A stretch of 64,000 nt of DNA from Zunongwangia sp. HGR-M22 (GCF_027594425.1 NZ_CP115159.1:2035001-2099000); one strand, 5' to 3'. Shown: positions 37,444 to 47,594, counted from the stretch's first letter. Notes: generated from the sequence alone by a model not told the origin. Made by a program: numbers and translations.

Positions 37444-40029
37444 ATGGATGATAATTTTTCACCAAGAGTAAAAGATGTTATTGCGTACAGTAAAGAGGAA
37501 GCTTTAAGATTAGGGCACGACTTTATAGGTACAGAGCATCTAATGCTCGGGTTATTGAGAGACGGTGACGGGAAAGCCATAAACATCCTAAATGCTCTGG
37601 ATATTGATCTAAGCCATTTAAGACGAAAAGTAGAGATTTTAAGTCCTGCTAATCCAAATATGACCGCAGTTTCTAATGAGAAGAAGAACCTGCACTTAAC
37701 AAGACAGGCGGAACGCGCTTTAAAAACTACGTTTTTAGAGGCTAAATTGTTTCAGAGCCCAAATATAAATACGGCACACCTGTTATTGTGTATTTTAAGG
37801 AATGAAAACGATCCCACCACTAAATTGCTTAATAAACTTAAGATCGATTATGATGGGGTAAAAGATCAATTTAAATTTATGATCGCAAACGACGACTCAG
37901 ATTATACACAAGGTCCAGCAGCAGAATCATTTTCTGAGGATGATAGCACAGATGATGCTACCAAGGATAACCCGTTTAGTGGAACAGGTTCTGCCGGTGG
38001 CGGAGGTTCTACCGGAAAAACCAATAAAAAATCTAAAACTCCGGTATTAGATAATTTTGGTAGAGATCTTACAGCAATGGCAGAAGCCGATAAGCTAGAC
38101 CCTGTTGTTGGAAGAGAAAAAGAAATAGAGCGTGTTTCTCAAATATTAAGTAGACGTAAAAAAAATAACCCTCTTTTAATCGGAGAACCCGGTGTTGGTA
38201 AATCTGCGATAGCAGAAGGTTTAGCGCTAAGAATCGTTAAGCGAAAAGTATCTAGAATACTTTTTGATAAGCGTGTGGTGACTTTAGATCTTGCAAGTCT
38301 TGTTGCGGGTACAAAGTATCGCGGGCAATTTGAAGAGCGAATGAAAGCAGTGATGAATGAACTTGAAAAGAATGACGATATTATTCTTTTTATTGATGAA
38401 ATTCATACCATTGTAGGAGCTGGCGGCGCAACAGGAAGTTTAGATGCAAGTAATATGTTTAAGCCTGCCTTAGCCAGAGGTGAAATTCAATGTATTGGTG
38501 CTACCACATTAGATGAATACCGCCAATATATTGAGAAAGATGGTGCTTTAGAGCGACGTTTCCAAAAGGTGATTGTAGAACCAACATCTGTGGAAGAAAC
38601 CATCGAAATTCTTAATAATATTAAGGATAAATATGAGGATCACCATAACGTTGAATATACTCAAGAAGCTATAGAGGCTTGTGTGAAGTTAACTAATCGT
38701 TATATGACCGATAGATTCCTTCCAGATAAGGCTATTGATGCTTTAGATGAAGCAGGATCACGTGTTCATATCACCAATATAGATGTTCCTAAACAGATTC
38801 TTGATTTGGAGCGTAAACTTGAAGAAGTTCGTGAAAAGAAGAACACTGTTGTTAAGAAACAGAAATATGAAGAAGCAGCAAAACTTAGAGATGATGAGAA
38901 AAATCTTGAAAAAGAGTTAGCAATCGCTCAAGAGCGTTGGGAAGAGGATTCTAAAAAGCATAAAGAAATTGTTAGCGAGGACAGTGTTGCTGATGTGGTT
39001 TCTATGATGACTGGCGTACCGGTTAATAGAATCGCACAAACAGAATCTAACAAACTGGTTGAACTTCCTAAAAAGATTAAGGGGAAAGTCATTGGACAAG
39101 ATGATGCTGTTGCTAAAGTTGTGAAAGCTATACAGCGTAATCGCGCCGGACTAAAAGATCCTAACAAACCAATTGGTTCATTTATATTTTTAGGTCAAAC
39201 AGGGGTAGGTAAAACACAGTTAGCTAAAGTTTTAGCTAGAGAGCTTTTCGATAATGAGGATACACTCATAAGAATCGATATGAGTGAATACATGGAAAAG
39301 TTTGCCGTATCTAGATTGATAGGTGCACCTCCGGGATATGTTGGCTATGAAGAAGGTGGACAACTTACAGAGAAAGTTAGAAGAAAACCTTATGCTGTAA
39401 TTCTTTTAGATGAGATCGAAAAAGCCCATCCAGATGTATTCAATATGATGCTACAGGTGTTAGATGATGGTTATCTAACAGATAGTCTTGGTCGAAAAAT
39501 TGATTTTAGAAATACGATCATCATCATGACCTCTAATATTGGTGCAAGAAAACTCAAAGATTTTGGTCAGGGCATTGGATTTGGTACTCAATCACAACGT
39601 GCACAGGCTGATGAAAACACTAGAGGCGTTATCCAAAACGCGCTTAAGAAAGCTTTTTCGCCAGAGTTTTTAAATAGAATTGATGATGTAATTGTATTTA
39701 ATGCTTTAGAAAGAGAGCATATTCACAACATTATTGATATTGAACTTGCAAAACTTTATGGAAGAATTGGTGGTTTAGGATACGAACTTAAATTATCAGA
39801 TGATGCCAAAGATTTTATTGCTGAAAAAGGTTTCGATAAACAATATGGTGCTAGACCATTAAATCGTGCAATTCAGAAGTACATCGAAGATGCTTTAGCT
39901 GAAGAAATAATTAATTCTAAAATATCTGAAGGTGATGTAATCGAGATGGATTATAAAGAAGGCGATTCAGAATTGTCAATTAAAGTTCAAAAAGGTAAAG
40001 ATAAAGAGGAATCTGAACCGAAAAAATAA
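37444..40029 (+). CDS. clpC: ATP-dependent Clp protease ATP-binding subunit ClpC
   Basis: An 861-residue Hsp100 unfoldase. It has a double Clp-N domain (1-145), a Gly/Ser linker (about 155-200), a first AAA+ module with Walker A GEPGVGKS (247-254), and a short middle domain with a UVR-like coiled segment (about 455-490). The second module has GQTGVGKT (584-591). The short middle domain places it with ClpC and not ClpB. It works with ClpP to degrade misfolded proteins. No McsA/McsB/CtsR genes are nearby. A purine-rich GAGAGAAAGGA lies just upstream of the ATG. Confidence 0.95.
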   Translation: MDDNFSPRVKDVIAYSKEEALRLGHDFIGTEHLMLGLLRDGDGKAINILNALDIDLSHLRRKVEILSPANPNMTAVSNEKKNLHLTRQAERALKTTFLEAKLFQSPNINTAHLLLCILRNENDPTTKLLNKLKIDYDGVKDQFKFMIANDDSDYTQGPAAESFSEDDSTDDATKDNPFSGTGSAGGGGSTGKTNKKSKTPVLDNFGRDLTAMAEADKLDPVVGREKEIERVSQILSRRKKNNPLLIGEPGVGKSAIAEGLALRIVKRKVSRILFDKRVVTLDLASLVAGTKYRGQFEERMKAVMNELEKNDDIILFIDEIHTIVGAGGATGSLDASNMFKPALARGEIQCIGATTLDEYRQYIEKDGALERRFQKVIVEPTSVEETIEILNNIKDKYEDHHNVEYTQEAIEACVKLTNRYMTDRFLPDKAIDALDEAGSRVHITNIDVPKQILDLERKLEEVREKKNTVVKKQKYEEAAKLRDDEKNLEKELAIAQERWEEDSKKHKEIVSEDSVADVVSMMTGVPVNRIAQTESNKLVELPKKIKGKVIGQDDAVAKVVKAIQRNRAGLKDPNKPIGSFIFLGQTGVGKTQLAKVLARELFDNEDTLIRIDMSEYMEKFAVSRLIGAPPGYVGYEEGGQLTEKVRRKPYAVILLDEIEKAHPDVFNMMLQVLDDGYLTDSLGRKIDFRNTIIIMTSNIGARKLKDFGQGIGFGTQSQRAQADENTRGVIQNALKKAFSPEFLNRIDDVIVFNALEREHIHNIIDIELAKLYGRIGGLGYELKLSDDAKDFIAEKGFDKQYGARPLNRAIQKYIEDALAEEIINSKISEGDVIEMDYKEGDSELSIKVQKGKDKEESEPKK

Positions 40030-40049
40030 AATAAAAATCTTTAATGATT

Positions 40050-40084
40050 AAAAAAGCCTCATGTTTCGTCATGAGGCTTTTTTA
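40050..40084. terminator. Bidirectional terminator
   Basis: A perfect 14-bp stem (AAAAAAGCCTCATG, 40050-40063, with 40070-40083) and a 6-nt loop, downstream of clpC and facing the convergent hutH. Confidence 0.92.
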
Positions 40085-40171
40085 TTGATCTGTAATGATT
40101 AATTCAAATGGTTATTTATTCGAAATAATGTTCTAATAGATTTTTTTAATCGCAGTAAAGGGGAATATATT

Positions 40172-41680
40172 TCAACATAAATAATCCTCAGAATTGATAA
40201 ATTCTTCCAAAAATATTTTAGATTGTTTAATAAAAGGAGCCATCATAACGTCCTCCTTAACTATCGGAACTTCTTTTCTAAAATTGGTTAAAGTTTCTTG
40301 TATTTTTTCTGAAGAATTTAATTCTTTTCTAAAATGTAATGCTTGTGAAGCGTTGAAAAGCTCGATAGCCAATAAAGAATCTACATTTTCCATAACTTTG
40401 GTAAGTTTTGTAGCCGAATTAGCTCCCATACTTACATGATCTTCCTGTCCATTTGAAGAAACTATAGAATCTACAGAGGCTGGGGTACACAACTGCTTAT
40501 TTTGGCTAACGATACTTGCCGCGGTATATTGTGGAATCATAAAACCACTATTTAAACCAGGATTCTTGACCAGAAAATTAGGTAAACCTCGCAAACCAGA
40601 CACTAATTGATAAACCCTTCTTTCAGAAATATTACCAAGTTCGGCTATAGCTATCGCTAGATAGTCCATCGGTAAAGCCAAAGGCTGCCCATGGAAATTG
40701 CCTCCTGAAATAATTTTGTCTTCTTCTACAAAAACATTTGGATTATCGGTAACTGAATTAATCTCTGTTTTAACCGTTTTATGCACAAAATCTATAGTAT
40801 CCTTTGTCGCCCCATGCACTTGTGGCACACATCTAAAGGAATAAGGATCCTGAACATTTTCTTTTTCTCGACTAGCTAATTGACTTCCTTGTAAAAACTC
40901 CCGAATTCTTTGTGCTGTTTTAATCTGACCTCTATGAGGTCTAACCAAATGAACCAACTCGTCGAAAGGAGATAGATTACAATCGAAAGCGTCCATCGAT
41001 ACTGCACTAATAAAATCGGCACAATAGGATAATTTATAAGCTTTTATCAAAGCATGGACAGCGTGAGCACTCATAAATTGTGTTCCGTTTAATAATGCTA
41101 AGCCTTCCTTAGATTGCAATTTTACTGGCTGCCAGCCATATCTATTTAAGATTGTAGCCCCACTAATTACATTTCCTTTATAGTACACTTCTCCTTCTCC
41201 AATAATAGGTAAAGCCAAATGTGCAAGCGGCGCCAAATCGCCAGAAGCTCCTAAAGAACCTTGCTCATAAATAACAGGTAAAATATCTTCGTTAAAAAAA
41301 TCAATCAAGCGTTCTACGGTTTCTAAGGCAACGCCGGAGTTTCCATAGCTTAAGGATTGAATTTTTAACAGCAACATTAATTTAATAATTGGTTTTGCTA
41401 TTTTTTCTCCTGTTCCGCAAGCGTGCGATTTCACTAAATTTTCCTGTAAAACTGTCAATTTTTCAGGAGTTATTTTTATGTTACATAAAGCACCAAAACC
41501 TGTATTGATGCCGTAAACGGGAACACTCCTTTCTTTTAATTTTTTGTCAAGATAATTTCTAGATTTTTTAATATTCAGTCTAGCTTCATCACTAAGTGCT
41601 AGTTTTTTGCTACTATCGATGATATCTCGAATATTTTCTAAATCTAAAATCTTTGAAGATATATAATGCGTATTTTCCAT
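40172..41680 (-). CDS. hutH: Histidine ammonia-lyase
   Basis: A 502-residue aromatic amino acid lyase. The self-forming MIO cofactor triad is A145-S146-G147 (GSLGASGDLAPLAH), and the catalytic tyrosine is Y56 (PVYGINTGFG). The block QDPYSFRCVPQVHG is typical of histidine-specific members. It deaminates histidine to urocanate. No urocanase or imidazolonepropionase gene is adjacent, so the rest of the pathway must be elsewhere or the enzyme serves another need. Convergent with clpC. Confidence 0.92.
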   Translation of the reverse strand: MENTHYISSKILDLENIRDIIDSSKKLALSDEARLNIKKSRNYLDKKLKERSVPVYGINTGFGALCNIKITPEKLTVLQENLVKSHACGTGEKIAKPIIKLMLLLKIQSLSYGNSGVALETVERLIDFFNEDILPVIYEQGSLGASGDLAPLAHLALPIIGEGEVYYKGNVISGATILNRYGWQPVKLQSKEGLALLNGTQFMSAHAVHALIKAYKLSYCADFISAVSMDAFDCNLSPFDELVHLVRPHRGQIKTAQRIREFLQGSQLASREKENVQDPYSFRCVPQVHGATKDTIDFVHKTVKTEINSVTDNPNVFVEEDKIISGGNFHGQPLALPMDYLAIAIAELGNISERRVYQLVSGLRGLPNFLVKNPGLNSGFMIPQYTAASIVSQNKQLCTPASVDSIVSSNGQEDHVSMGANSATKLTKVMENVDSLLAIELFNASQALHFRKELNSSEKIQETLTNFRKEVPIVKEDVMMAPFIKQSKIFLEEFINSEDYLC

Positions 41681-41828
41681 TTAATGGATTTGTTTTTTAA
41701 TAGTATCAATTTGCTGTAGTATGCAAAATTCCATATTCAAAAAATTGAATCCAAATTTTAAAATTTTTAATGGGACTTTCAGTTTTAGACTCTCGTAAAG
41801 TCATTAAATGGTTTTGTATATTTCAAGC

Positions 41829-43340
41829 TTAATCGGCAAATAAAGATTGATATGCAGCTCCCATATTTTCAGCAATATCACCAGAAATAAGTGCCTGGTA
41901 AGATTTATTTTCAGCAACAATATCGCCGGATAGTCCATGAAGATACACCCCAAATATTGCCGCAGCTAAAGGTTCGTATTGTTGGGAAATTAACCCGGCT
42001 ATAATTCCTGATAGTACATCACCACTACCTGCGGTGGCCATTCCCGGGTTTCCACTATTATTTATATAAATCTTCCCTTCTGCGCAAGTAAATGTATGAG
42101 ATCCTTTTAGAACCAAAATTATATTATGTGTTTTGGTAAATGTTTCTATTTTCTCAAGCTTATCAAAATCATCCTCCCATTCCCCTATCAAACGCTCTAA
42201 TTCCTTTGGATGCGGAGTCAAAACTGATTTTTTCGGAAGAAGATTTAGCAATTCTTTGTGCTCTGAAAGCATATTAAGCCCATCGGCATCAATTAGCATA
42301 GGTTTATCGATATCTTGAAGCAGCTTTTTAAAAGCTTCAACGGTTTCGGGATCTTTCCCTGCTCCCATTCCAAAGCAAATTATAGAAGGCTCCATACCAT
42401 GATCGATATTGGTTAATTTTTCTTCGTTTTTATCTGTGATCACCATGGCTTCTGGCAAAGCAGTTTGTAAAACTATATATCCACATTTAGGTACAAAAGT
42501 ACTAACCAATCCTGCTCCTGTTCTAAGTGCTGCAGTGGTACTTAATACAACACTCCCTATTTTACCATAGCTACCGCCAACTACAAGCGCGTGACCATAA
42601 TTTCCTTTATGCGAATTTGTTTTACGAGGCTTATATAAAGCTCGAGCTTCGTGTTTGCTTATAAGATTAGCATTTGTTTTTTCAGAATTAAGAAATTCTC
42701 GGTCTAGGCCAATATCCAAAACCTGTAAATCCCCTATATAATCCATAGTTTGTGGTAAAAAGAAAACAAGTTTAGGTGTTTGAAAACTTATTGTGAAACT
42801 GGCTTTAATTAGTTGGTCTTCTTTCCCAGGAATTTTGTCTGAAAACAATCCAGAAGGCATATCGATAGCCAAAATAAAAGCTTTCGTTTTATTTATGTTT
42901 TTCACTAAATTAGCCACCCAACCTTCTAAAGGTCGATTGAGACCTATCCCGAAAATCGCATCGATAATAAAGTCGTTTGTATTCAATTCTGGGAAATCGC
43001 CCTCATCTTTTATATATTCTGGCCAATCGTTTGTAGTCTCTTTTAAACGATCATAATTCACTAAAAAATCATCAGATCTTTTATCGGTATAATTCACTAC
43101 AAAAACTTTAACGTGGTAACCTTTTTCAATCAAAAGTCTGGCTATCACTAGTCCGTCTCCTCCGTTGTTGCCTACACCACAAAATATTTTTATGTTTATA
43201 TCGGCATTTTGAAGTCGCTTATGTATTTCTTCAGTAGTTAAACTCGCTGCTCTTTCCATTAATTCCGTAGAAGTAATATTTTGGTTTTTAATGGTAATGT
43301 TGTCTGCTTTTTTTAGCTGCGCTGCAGAAAAGATCTTCAT
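41829..43340 (-). CDS. nnr: Bifunctional ADP-dependent NAD(P)H-hydrate dehydratase/NAD(P)H-hydrate epimerase
   Basis: A 503-residue fused repair enzyme. The N-terminal YjeF-N epimerase half (about 1-215) includes the GVGNNGGDGLVIARL motif. The C-terminal ribokinase-like dehydratase half (about 235-503) contains the NSGNPGMATAGSGDVLSG block that binds ADP/ATP. It converts damaged NADHX and NADPHX back to NADH and NADPH. It lies 148 nt upstream of hutH on the same strand and diverges from gcvT. Length and both domains are standard for the bacterial fusion. Confidence 0.94.
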   Translation of the reverse strand: MKIFSAAQLKKADNITIKNQNITSTELMERAASLTTEEIHKRLQNADINIKIFCGVGNNGGDGLVIARLLIEKGYHVKVFVVNYTDKRSDDFLVNYDRLKETTNDWPEYIKDEGDFPELNTNDFIIDAIFGIGLNRPLEGWVANLVKNINKTKAFILAIDMPSGLFSDKIPGKEDQLIKASFTISFQTPKLVFFLPQTMDYIGDLQVLDIGLDREFLNSEKTNANLISKHEARALYKPRKTNSHKGNYGHALVVGGSYGKIGSVVLSTTAALRTGAGLVSTFVPKCGYIVLQTALPEAMVITDKNEEKLTNIDHGMEPSIICFGMGAGKDPETVEAFKKLLQDIDKPMLIDADGLNMLSEHKELLNLLPKKSVLTPHPKELERLIGEWEDDFDKLEKIETFTKTHNIILVLKGSHTFTCAEGKIYINNSGNPGMATAGSGDVLSGIIAGLISQQYEPLAAAIFGVYLHGLSGDIVAENKSYQALISGDIAENMGAAYQSLFAD

Positions 43341-43456
43341 AAACGATGATATTTAAAGGTTTTTCTCAAATATAACACATAGTCTAAGTATAAAATAAGG
43401 TTTGACATTTCCTTCACAATTTCATGGAATCTATGGTCAGTTCAGGCTTAATTCTA

Positions 43457-43464
43457 TAAATTTG
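43457..43464 (+). promoter_or_regulatory. Candidate -7 promoter element of gcvT (TAAATTTG)
   Basis: A perfect TAnnTTTG match 19 nt upstream of the gcvT ATG. No clear TTG at the usual spacing. Confidence 0.42.
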
Positions 43465-43483
43465 CAAAAATTAAATAATTAAG

Positions 43484-44566
43484 ATGAAAGAAGTAGCACT
43501 AGCTGAAAAACATAAAGCTCTTGGGGCAAAGATGGTTCCCTTTGCAGGTTATAATATGCCTGTTTCTTACGAAGGTGTAAACGCAGAACATCAAACTGTT
43601 CGTGAACATTTGGGAGTTTTTGATGTCTCGCATATGGGAGAGTTTTTAGTCACCGGCGAAAATGCTTTAGAACTTATTCAGTCAGTTACTTCTAACGATG
43701 CTGCAAAATTGGTAGATGGGCAAGCACAATATACCTGTATGCCCAATGAAGATGGTGGTATAGTGGACGATTTGATTATTTACAGATTTGATGCCGAAAA
43801 ATTTTTGTTGGTAGTGAATGCTGCTAATATCGAGAAAGATTGGAATTGGATAAGTACGCACAATTCTATGGATGCGCATTTAACAGATTTAAGTGATGAT
43901 ATGTCTCTTCTAGCTATACAAGGACCAAAAGCTGCAGAAGCGATGCAATCGCTAACCAATGTAGACTTAAGTGCTATGAAGTTTTATACTTTTGAAGTGG
44001 CAACATTTGCAGGCATGGAAAAAGTAATTATTTCGGCTACAGGTTATACCGGTAGCGGCGGATTCGAGATTTATTTTAAAAACGAATGTGCTGAAGAAAT
44101 CTGGAACAAAGTAATGGAAGCCGGTGCAGATTATGGTATTAAGCCAATAGGTCTTGCTGCTCGTGATACACTACGATTAGAAATGGGATTTTGTTTGTAC
44201 GGGAATGATATCGACGATACAACTTCTCCTATTGAAGCAAAATTGGGTTGGATCACAAAATTCAATAAAGAGTTTGTAAATTCTGAAGCTTTAAAAAAGG
44301 AAAAGGAAGAAGGCGCTAAACGTAAACTTGTTGCGTTTGAACTTGATGAACGAGGCATCCCAAGACAGGGATATGAAATCGTGAATGAAGAAGGAGAAGT
44401 TATAGGAAATGTTACATCGGGTACCATGTCACCTTCGTTAGAGAAAGGTATTGGTTTAGGTTACGTAAAAACTGAATATGCAGGTTTTGGAAAGAAAATT
44501 AATATTCAGATACGTAAAAAAGCAATTCCAGCTACACAGGTGAAATTGCCCTTTTATAAAGGATAA
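43484..44566 (+). CDS. gcvT: Aminomethyltransferase (glycine cleavage T protein)
   Basis: A 360-residue tetrahydrofolate-dependent aminomethyltransferase. The opening ([24 protein letters not shown]), DVSHMGEF (about 48-55) and the central [14 protein letters not shown] block are family signatures, as is the late [17 protein letters not shown]. It transfers the methylene unit from aminomethylated H protein to tetrahydrofolate. GcvH and GcvP genes are not in the window. An epimerase-like gene follows after 6 nt and may be co-transcribed. Confidence 0.97.
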   Translation: MKEVALAEKHKALGAKMVPFAGYNMPVSYEGVNAEHQTVREHLGVFDVSHMGEFLVTGENALELIQSVTSNDAAKLVDGQAQYTCMPNEDGGIVDDLIIYRFDAEKFLLVVNAANIEKDWNWISTHNSMDAHLTDLSDDMSLLAIQGPKAAEAMQSLTNVDLSAMKFYTFEVATFAGMEKVIISATGYTGSGGFEIYFKNECAEEIWNKVMEAGADYGIKPIGLAARDTLRLEMGFCLYGNDIDDTTSPIEAKLGWITKFNKEFVNSEALKKEKEEGAKRKLVAFELDERGIPRQGYEIVNEEGEVIGNVTSGTMSPSLEKGIGLGYVKTEYAGFGKKINIQIRKKAIPATQVKLPFYKG

Positions 44567-44572
44567 ATTTAT

Positions 44573-45388
44573 TTGGAACGTATTTTAATTTTAGGAGCTA
44601 GCGGCTTTATTGGCAATGCCATATATAAAGAGCTACGCTCCTTTTTTGATACCCACGGAACATATTTTAGAGATAATCCCGGTTTAGAAAGTAACCATCA
44701 GTTTCATCAATACGATATGGAAACTGATAGTTTAGATCTTTTACTTTATAATCTTAAGCCAAGTATTATCATCTCTGCAGTTCGGGGTAGTTTTGCTATG
44801 CAACTGGCACTGCATTATTCTGCAATTAGTTATATTCTTACCAATCCTTGCAAGCTTATTTTTTTAAGTTCTGCCAATGTGTTTGATGCGTTTACCAACT
44901 ATCCAAGCTACGAATATGATAAGACTTTATCCCAAAGTGTGTACGGTCGATTTAAGATTAAAATCGAAAATGCTTTACTTCGGCTTCCAAATGATAAATA
45001 CAATATTTTAAGATTACCAATGGTTTTTGGGCAAGGCTCTCCAAGAATTAACGAGATAAAGGCTTTATTAGACTTAGGAGAAGCTATAGAAGTTTTTCCA
45101 AACGTGGTTATTAATGTTACCGAAATTAATAAAATTACGCAGCAAATTCATTACATCATAAATAGAAAGCAACAAGGAGTTTTACATCTTGGTAGTAGTG
45201 ATTTGGTACATCAAAAAGATTTTATACAAGATGTTTGTGAAATTTTGGGTTATGAAAATCCGCTTTTTAAAAATGTATACGATAGCAACGAAGATCGATA
45301 TTTAGCTGTTTTACCAAAAGACAACCTCTTACCGCCTAATCTTCAGATTAATGTACAGCAAGTAGTAGAAGCTACCATTAAAAAATAG
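44573..45388 (+). CDS. NAD-dependent epimerase/dehydratase-like protein (TTG start)
   Basis: A 271-residue extended-SDR-like protein resembling dTDP-4-dehydrorhamnose reductases (RmlD-type). The cofactor motif is LGASGFIGNA (about 7-16). The YDKTLSQSVYGRFK segment carries a candidate YxxxK-type pair. The start codon is TTG at 44573, 6 nt after gcvT; an ATG does not occur near the Rossmann strand. The function is unknown, and sugar-nucleotide or small-carbonyl reduction is likely. No other glycan biosynthesis gene is adjacent. Confidence 0.75.
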   Translation: MERILILGASGFIGNAIYKELRSFFDTHGTYFRDNPGLESNHQFHQYDMETDSLDLLLYNLKPSIIISAVRGSFAMQLALHYSAISYILTNPCKLIFLSSANVFDAFTNYPSYEYDKTLSQSVYGRFKIKIENALLRLPNDKYNILRLPMVFGQGSPRINEIKALLDLGEAIEVFPNVVINVTEINKITQQIHYIINRKQQGVLHLGSSDLVHQKDFIQDVCEILGYENPLFKNVYDSNEDRYLAVLPKDNLLPPNLQINVQQVVEATIKK

Positions 45389-45474
45389 GTTAATCTTATA
45401 TTAAACCGGCGCTATCATCCTGTTTTCACTTTTAGTATTACTAAATTGAATAACATAATTTAAACATTACAATA

Positions 45475-45762
45475 ATGGAAAAGCTAACCGAAGATCAAAT
45501 TCATAAAAAACTAGAATCCTTACAGGGCTGGACGTACGCAAAAGATGCCATTCATACTTCTTTTCAGTTTGAAGATTTTAAAGATGCTTTTACAGTGATG
45601 ACAAGAATCGCTTTTGAAGCTGAAGCTTTACAACATCATCCTAATTGGGCAAATTCTTTTAATGAATTAGAAATTTCACTTTCTACGCACGATGCGGGCG
45701 GCGTAACAGCTAAAGATTTTGAAATGGCAAAGGCAATAGAGGATATTGTAGAGGCTAAATAA
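45475..45762 (+). CDS. 4a-hydroxytetrahydrobiopterin dehydratase (PCD/DCoH)
   Basis: A 95-residue pterin-4a-carbinolamine dehydratase. The signature runs through QHHPNW with the downstream histidine in LSTHDAGG and an acidic-aromatic end (KDFEMAKAIE). It regenerates the pterin cofactor after aromatic amino-acid hydroxylation. No hydroxylase gene is in the window. Length is normal for the family. A hairpin terminator starts 35 nt after the stop. Confidence 0.93.
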   Translation: MEKLTEDQIHKKLESLQGWTYAKDAIHTSFQFEDFKDAFTVMTRIAFEAEALQHHPNWANSFNELEISLSTHDAGGVTAKDFEMAKAIEDIVEAK

Positions 45763-45796
45763 CTTTAAAAAACAGTTTAAAAAAGCAATATTTTAG

Positions 45797-45834
45797 AAAG
45801 CTCCTAATTTGAAATCATTTTAGGAGCTTTTTTT
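45797..45834 (+). terminator. Terminator after the pterin dehydratase gene
   Basis: Arms AAAGCTCCTAA (45797-45807) and TTAGGAGCTTT (45820-45830) then a T run. The promoter element of the next gene lies immediately behind it. Confidence 0.8.
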
Positions 45835-45835
45835 A

Positions 45836-45843
45836 TATTTTTG
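45836..45843 (+). promoter_or_regulatory. Candidate -7 promoter element (TATTTTTG)
   Basis: A perfect TAnnTTTG overlapping the end of the terminator tract, 22 nt upstream of the YebC-family start. Confidence 0.42.
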
Positions 45844-45865
45844 CCCGGATTTCATTTTTATTATC

Positions 45866-46591
45866 ATGGGAAGAGCATTTGAATTTAGAAAGGCACGTAA
45901 GATGAAACGTTGGTCGGCAATGGCCAAAGCCTTTACTCGTATAGGAAAAGATATTGTAATGGCCGTAAAAGAAGGCGGGCCAGATCCAGACGCTAACTCT
46001 AAGCTTAGAGCAGTTATACAAAACGCGAAGAGCGTTAACATGCCGAAGGACAATATAGAAAGAGCGATCAAGAGAGCATCAGATAAAAGCCAAGGGGATT
46101 ATAAAATTGTTCTTTTCGAAGGTTATGCTCCACACGGGATTGCTATTTTGGTTGAAACCGCTACAGATAACAATAACCGAACTGTTGCTAATGTTCGATC
46201 GCATTTTAATAAATGTGATGGGAATTTGGGAACTTCAAGATCTGTAGAATTTATGTTCGATCACACCTGTAATTTCAGAATAAATGCTGAAGGACTTGAT
46301 GTTGAAGAATTAGAGCTTGAATTTATTGACTACGGAGCTGAAGAAGTTTTTGAAGATGAAGATGGAATACACATCTACGCGCCTTTCGAAAATTTTGGAA
46401 GTATTCAGAAAGAATTAGAAAATCAAAATATAGAAATTATCTCTTCAGGATTTGAGCGAATTCCTCAGGTAACAAAACAATTAACACCAGAGCAAGCTGC
46501 AGATGTAGAGAAACTTTTAGAAAAATTAGAAGAAGATGATGATGTACAAAATGTATATCATACCATGGAAGAATCTTCTTCAGAAGAATAA
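45866..46591 (+). CDS. YebC/PmpR-family protein
   Basis: A 241-residue protein of the YebC/PmpR/TACO1 family. It opens with MGRAFEFRKARKMKRWSAMAK and carries the MPKDNIERAIKRA block near residue 59. An acidic C-terminus (EDDDVQNVYHTMEESSSEE) closes it. Some members act as transcription regulators and others help ribosomes at proline-rich stretches. Which role applies here cannot be read. It is monocistronic between terminators. Confidence 0.93.
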   Translation: MGRAFEFRKARKMKRWSAMAKAFTRIGKDIVMAVKEGGPDPDANSKLRAVIQNAKSVNMPKDNIERAIKRASDKSQGDYKIVLFEGYAPHGIAILVETATDNNNRTVANVRSHFNKCDGNLGTSRSVEFMFDHTCNFRINAEGLDVEELELEFIDYGAEEVFEDEDGIHIYAPFENFGSIQKELENQNIEIISSGFERIPQVTKQLTPEQAADVEKLLEKLEEDDDVQNVYHTMEESSSEE

Positions 46592-46612
46592 TATACTTCT
46601 TCGAAAAATTGT

Positions 46613-46650
46613 AAAAGTCTTGTTAGTTACTAATTAACAAGACTTTTTAT
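46613..46650. terminator. Terminator between YebC-family gene and doxX
   Basis: A perfect 13-bp stem (AAAAGTCTTGTTA, 46613-46625, with 46635-46647) between convergent genes. Confidence 0.85.
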
Positions 46651-46660
46651 TTATAGATCT

Positions 46661-47089
46661 CTATTTCTTTTTCTCAGCTTTATACATAAAATAATGGTCC
46701 AGTGAATATTTTCCTGCACCTGTATAAAATAGCAATAGATACGAAAGCAAATACAAAAACGGTAATTCTTGTTTTGCCATACCATCTGGCATATGTACAA
46801 TTATTGCCGCAATGCCCATCGTAATAATAAGTGGTATCGTAGCTATTCTAGTGGCTAGTCCTAAAATAATCATCACAGAACATACAAATTCGGCTAAAAC
46901 TGCAATTGTAAACGTTAAAGTTTGGCCGGCACCCAATGGATCTGCAAAAGTTATTTCATCCTCGGTAAAAAAAGTGATTAATTTCGGTATACCGTGGAAA
47001 AGCATCAATATCGACATACCAATTCTAAATATAAGTAATATAAAATCTAGTTTTGGAAGGTTTAAGCTGGTGGTGTAAGTGTTTTTCAT
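46661..47089 (-). CDS. DoxX family membrane protein
   Basis: A 142-residue protein with four transmembrane helices (about 17-36, 55-77, 82-98 and 108-125). It shows the DoxX opening, with LIFRIGMSILMLFHGIPKL and then a GAGQTLTFTIAVLAEFVCS segment. DoxX-type proteins are small membrane proteins of mostly unknown function, some linked to thiol stress. Its start overlaps the gluconokinase gene end by 4 nt, making it the third gene of the gre-gntK-doxX unit. Confidence 0.85.
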   Translation of the reverse strand: MKNTYTTSLNLPKLDFILLIFRIGMSILMLFHGIPKLITFFTEDEITFADPLGAGQTLTFTIAVLAEFVCSVMIILGLATRIATIPLIITMGIAAIIVHMPDGMAKQELPFLYLLSYLLLFYTGAGKYSLDHYFMYKAEKKK

Positions 47090-47592
47090 AAAGTAGATGT
47101 TTTTTCTGATTTGATTTTGGAAATAACTTCTGATACTGTTTCAGGAATCTCTTTATTCACTTCTACCTTAATAGCATTTTTAGGTTCTTCTAAAGTTTCG
47201 AATTGAGATTTTAATAATTCGGGTTTAAAATAATGTCCCTTCCTAGCCATCATGCGTTTGTAAATAAGCTCATATTCTGCATATAAATAAACAAACACCA
47301 CATATTCTTTTAAATTATGGGATAGTGCCGCTCTATATTTCTTTTTTAAAGCCGAACAAGCTAAAACAGCACCTTCATTATCCTTCCATTTCTCGATATT
47401 TTCAGCCAAAGATTTTAGCCAGGCTTTTCGATCTTCATCATTTAGGGCTATACCTTTTTTCATCTTTTCAATATTCGCTGCTGGATGATAATCGTCGGCA
47501 TCAAAAAATGGAATCTCGAGCGTACTGGCGATTTCCCTGCCGATAGTTGTCTTTCCACTTCCAGAGACTCCCATTACAATATATACTTTCAT
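47086..47592 (-). CDS. Gluconokinase
   Basis: A 168-residue GntK-type kinase with the P-loop GVSGSGKT (8-15), the FFDADDYHPAANIEKMKKG substrate block (about 29-47) and LACSALKKKYR (about 77-87). It phosphorylates gluconate to 6-phosphogluconate. It lies between a GreB-like gene (2 nt) and doxX (4-nt overlap). No gluconate permease or dehydrogenase is adjacent, so its role in this operon is not obvious. Confidence 0.92.
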   Translation of the reverse strand: MKVYIVMGVSGSGKTTIGREIASTLEIPFFDADDYHPAANIEKMKKGIALNDEDRKAWLKSLAENIEKWKDNEGAVLACSALKKKYRAALSHNLKEYVVFVYLYAEYELIYKRMMARKGHYFKPELLKSQFETLEEPKNAIKVEVNKEIPETVSEVISKIKSEKTSTL

Positions 47593-47594
47593 AT

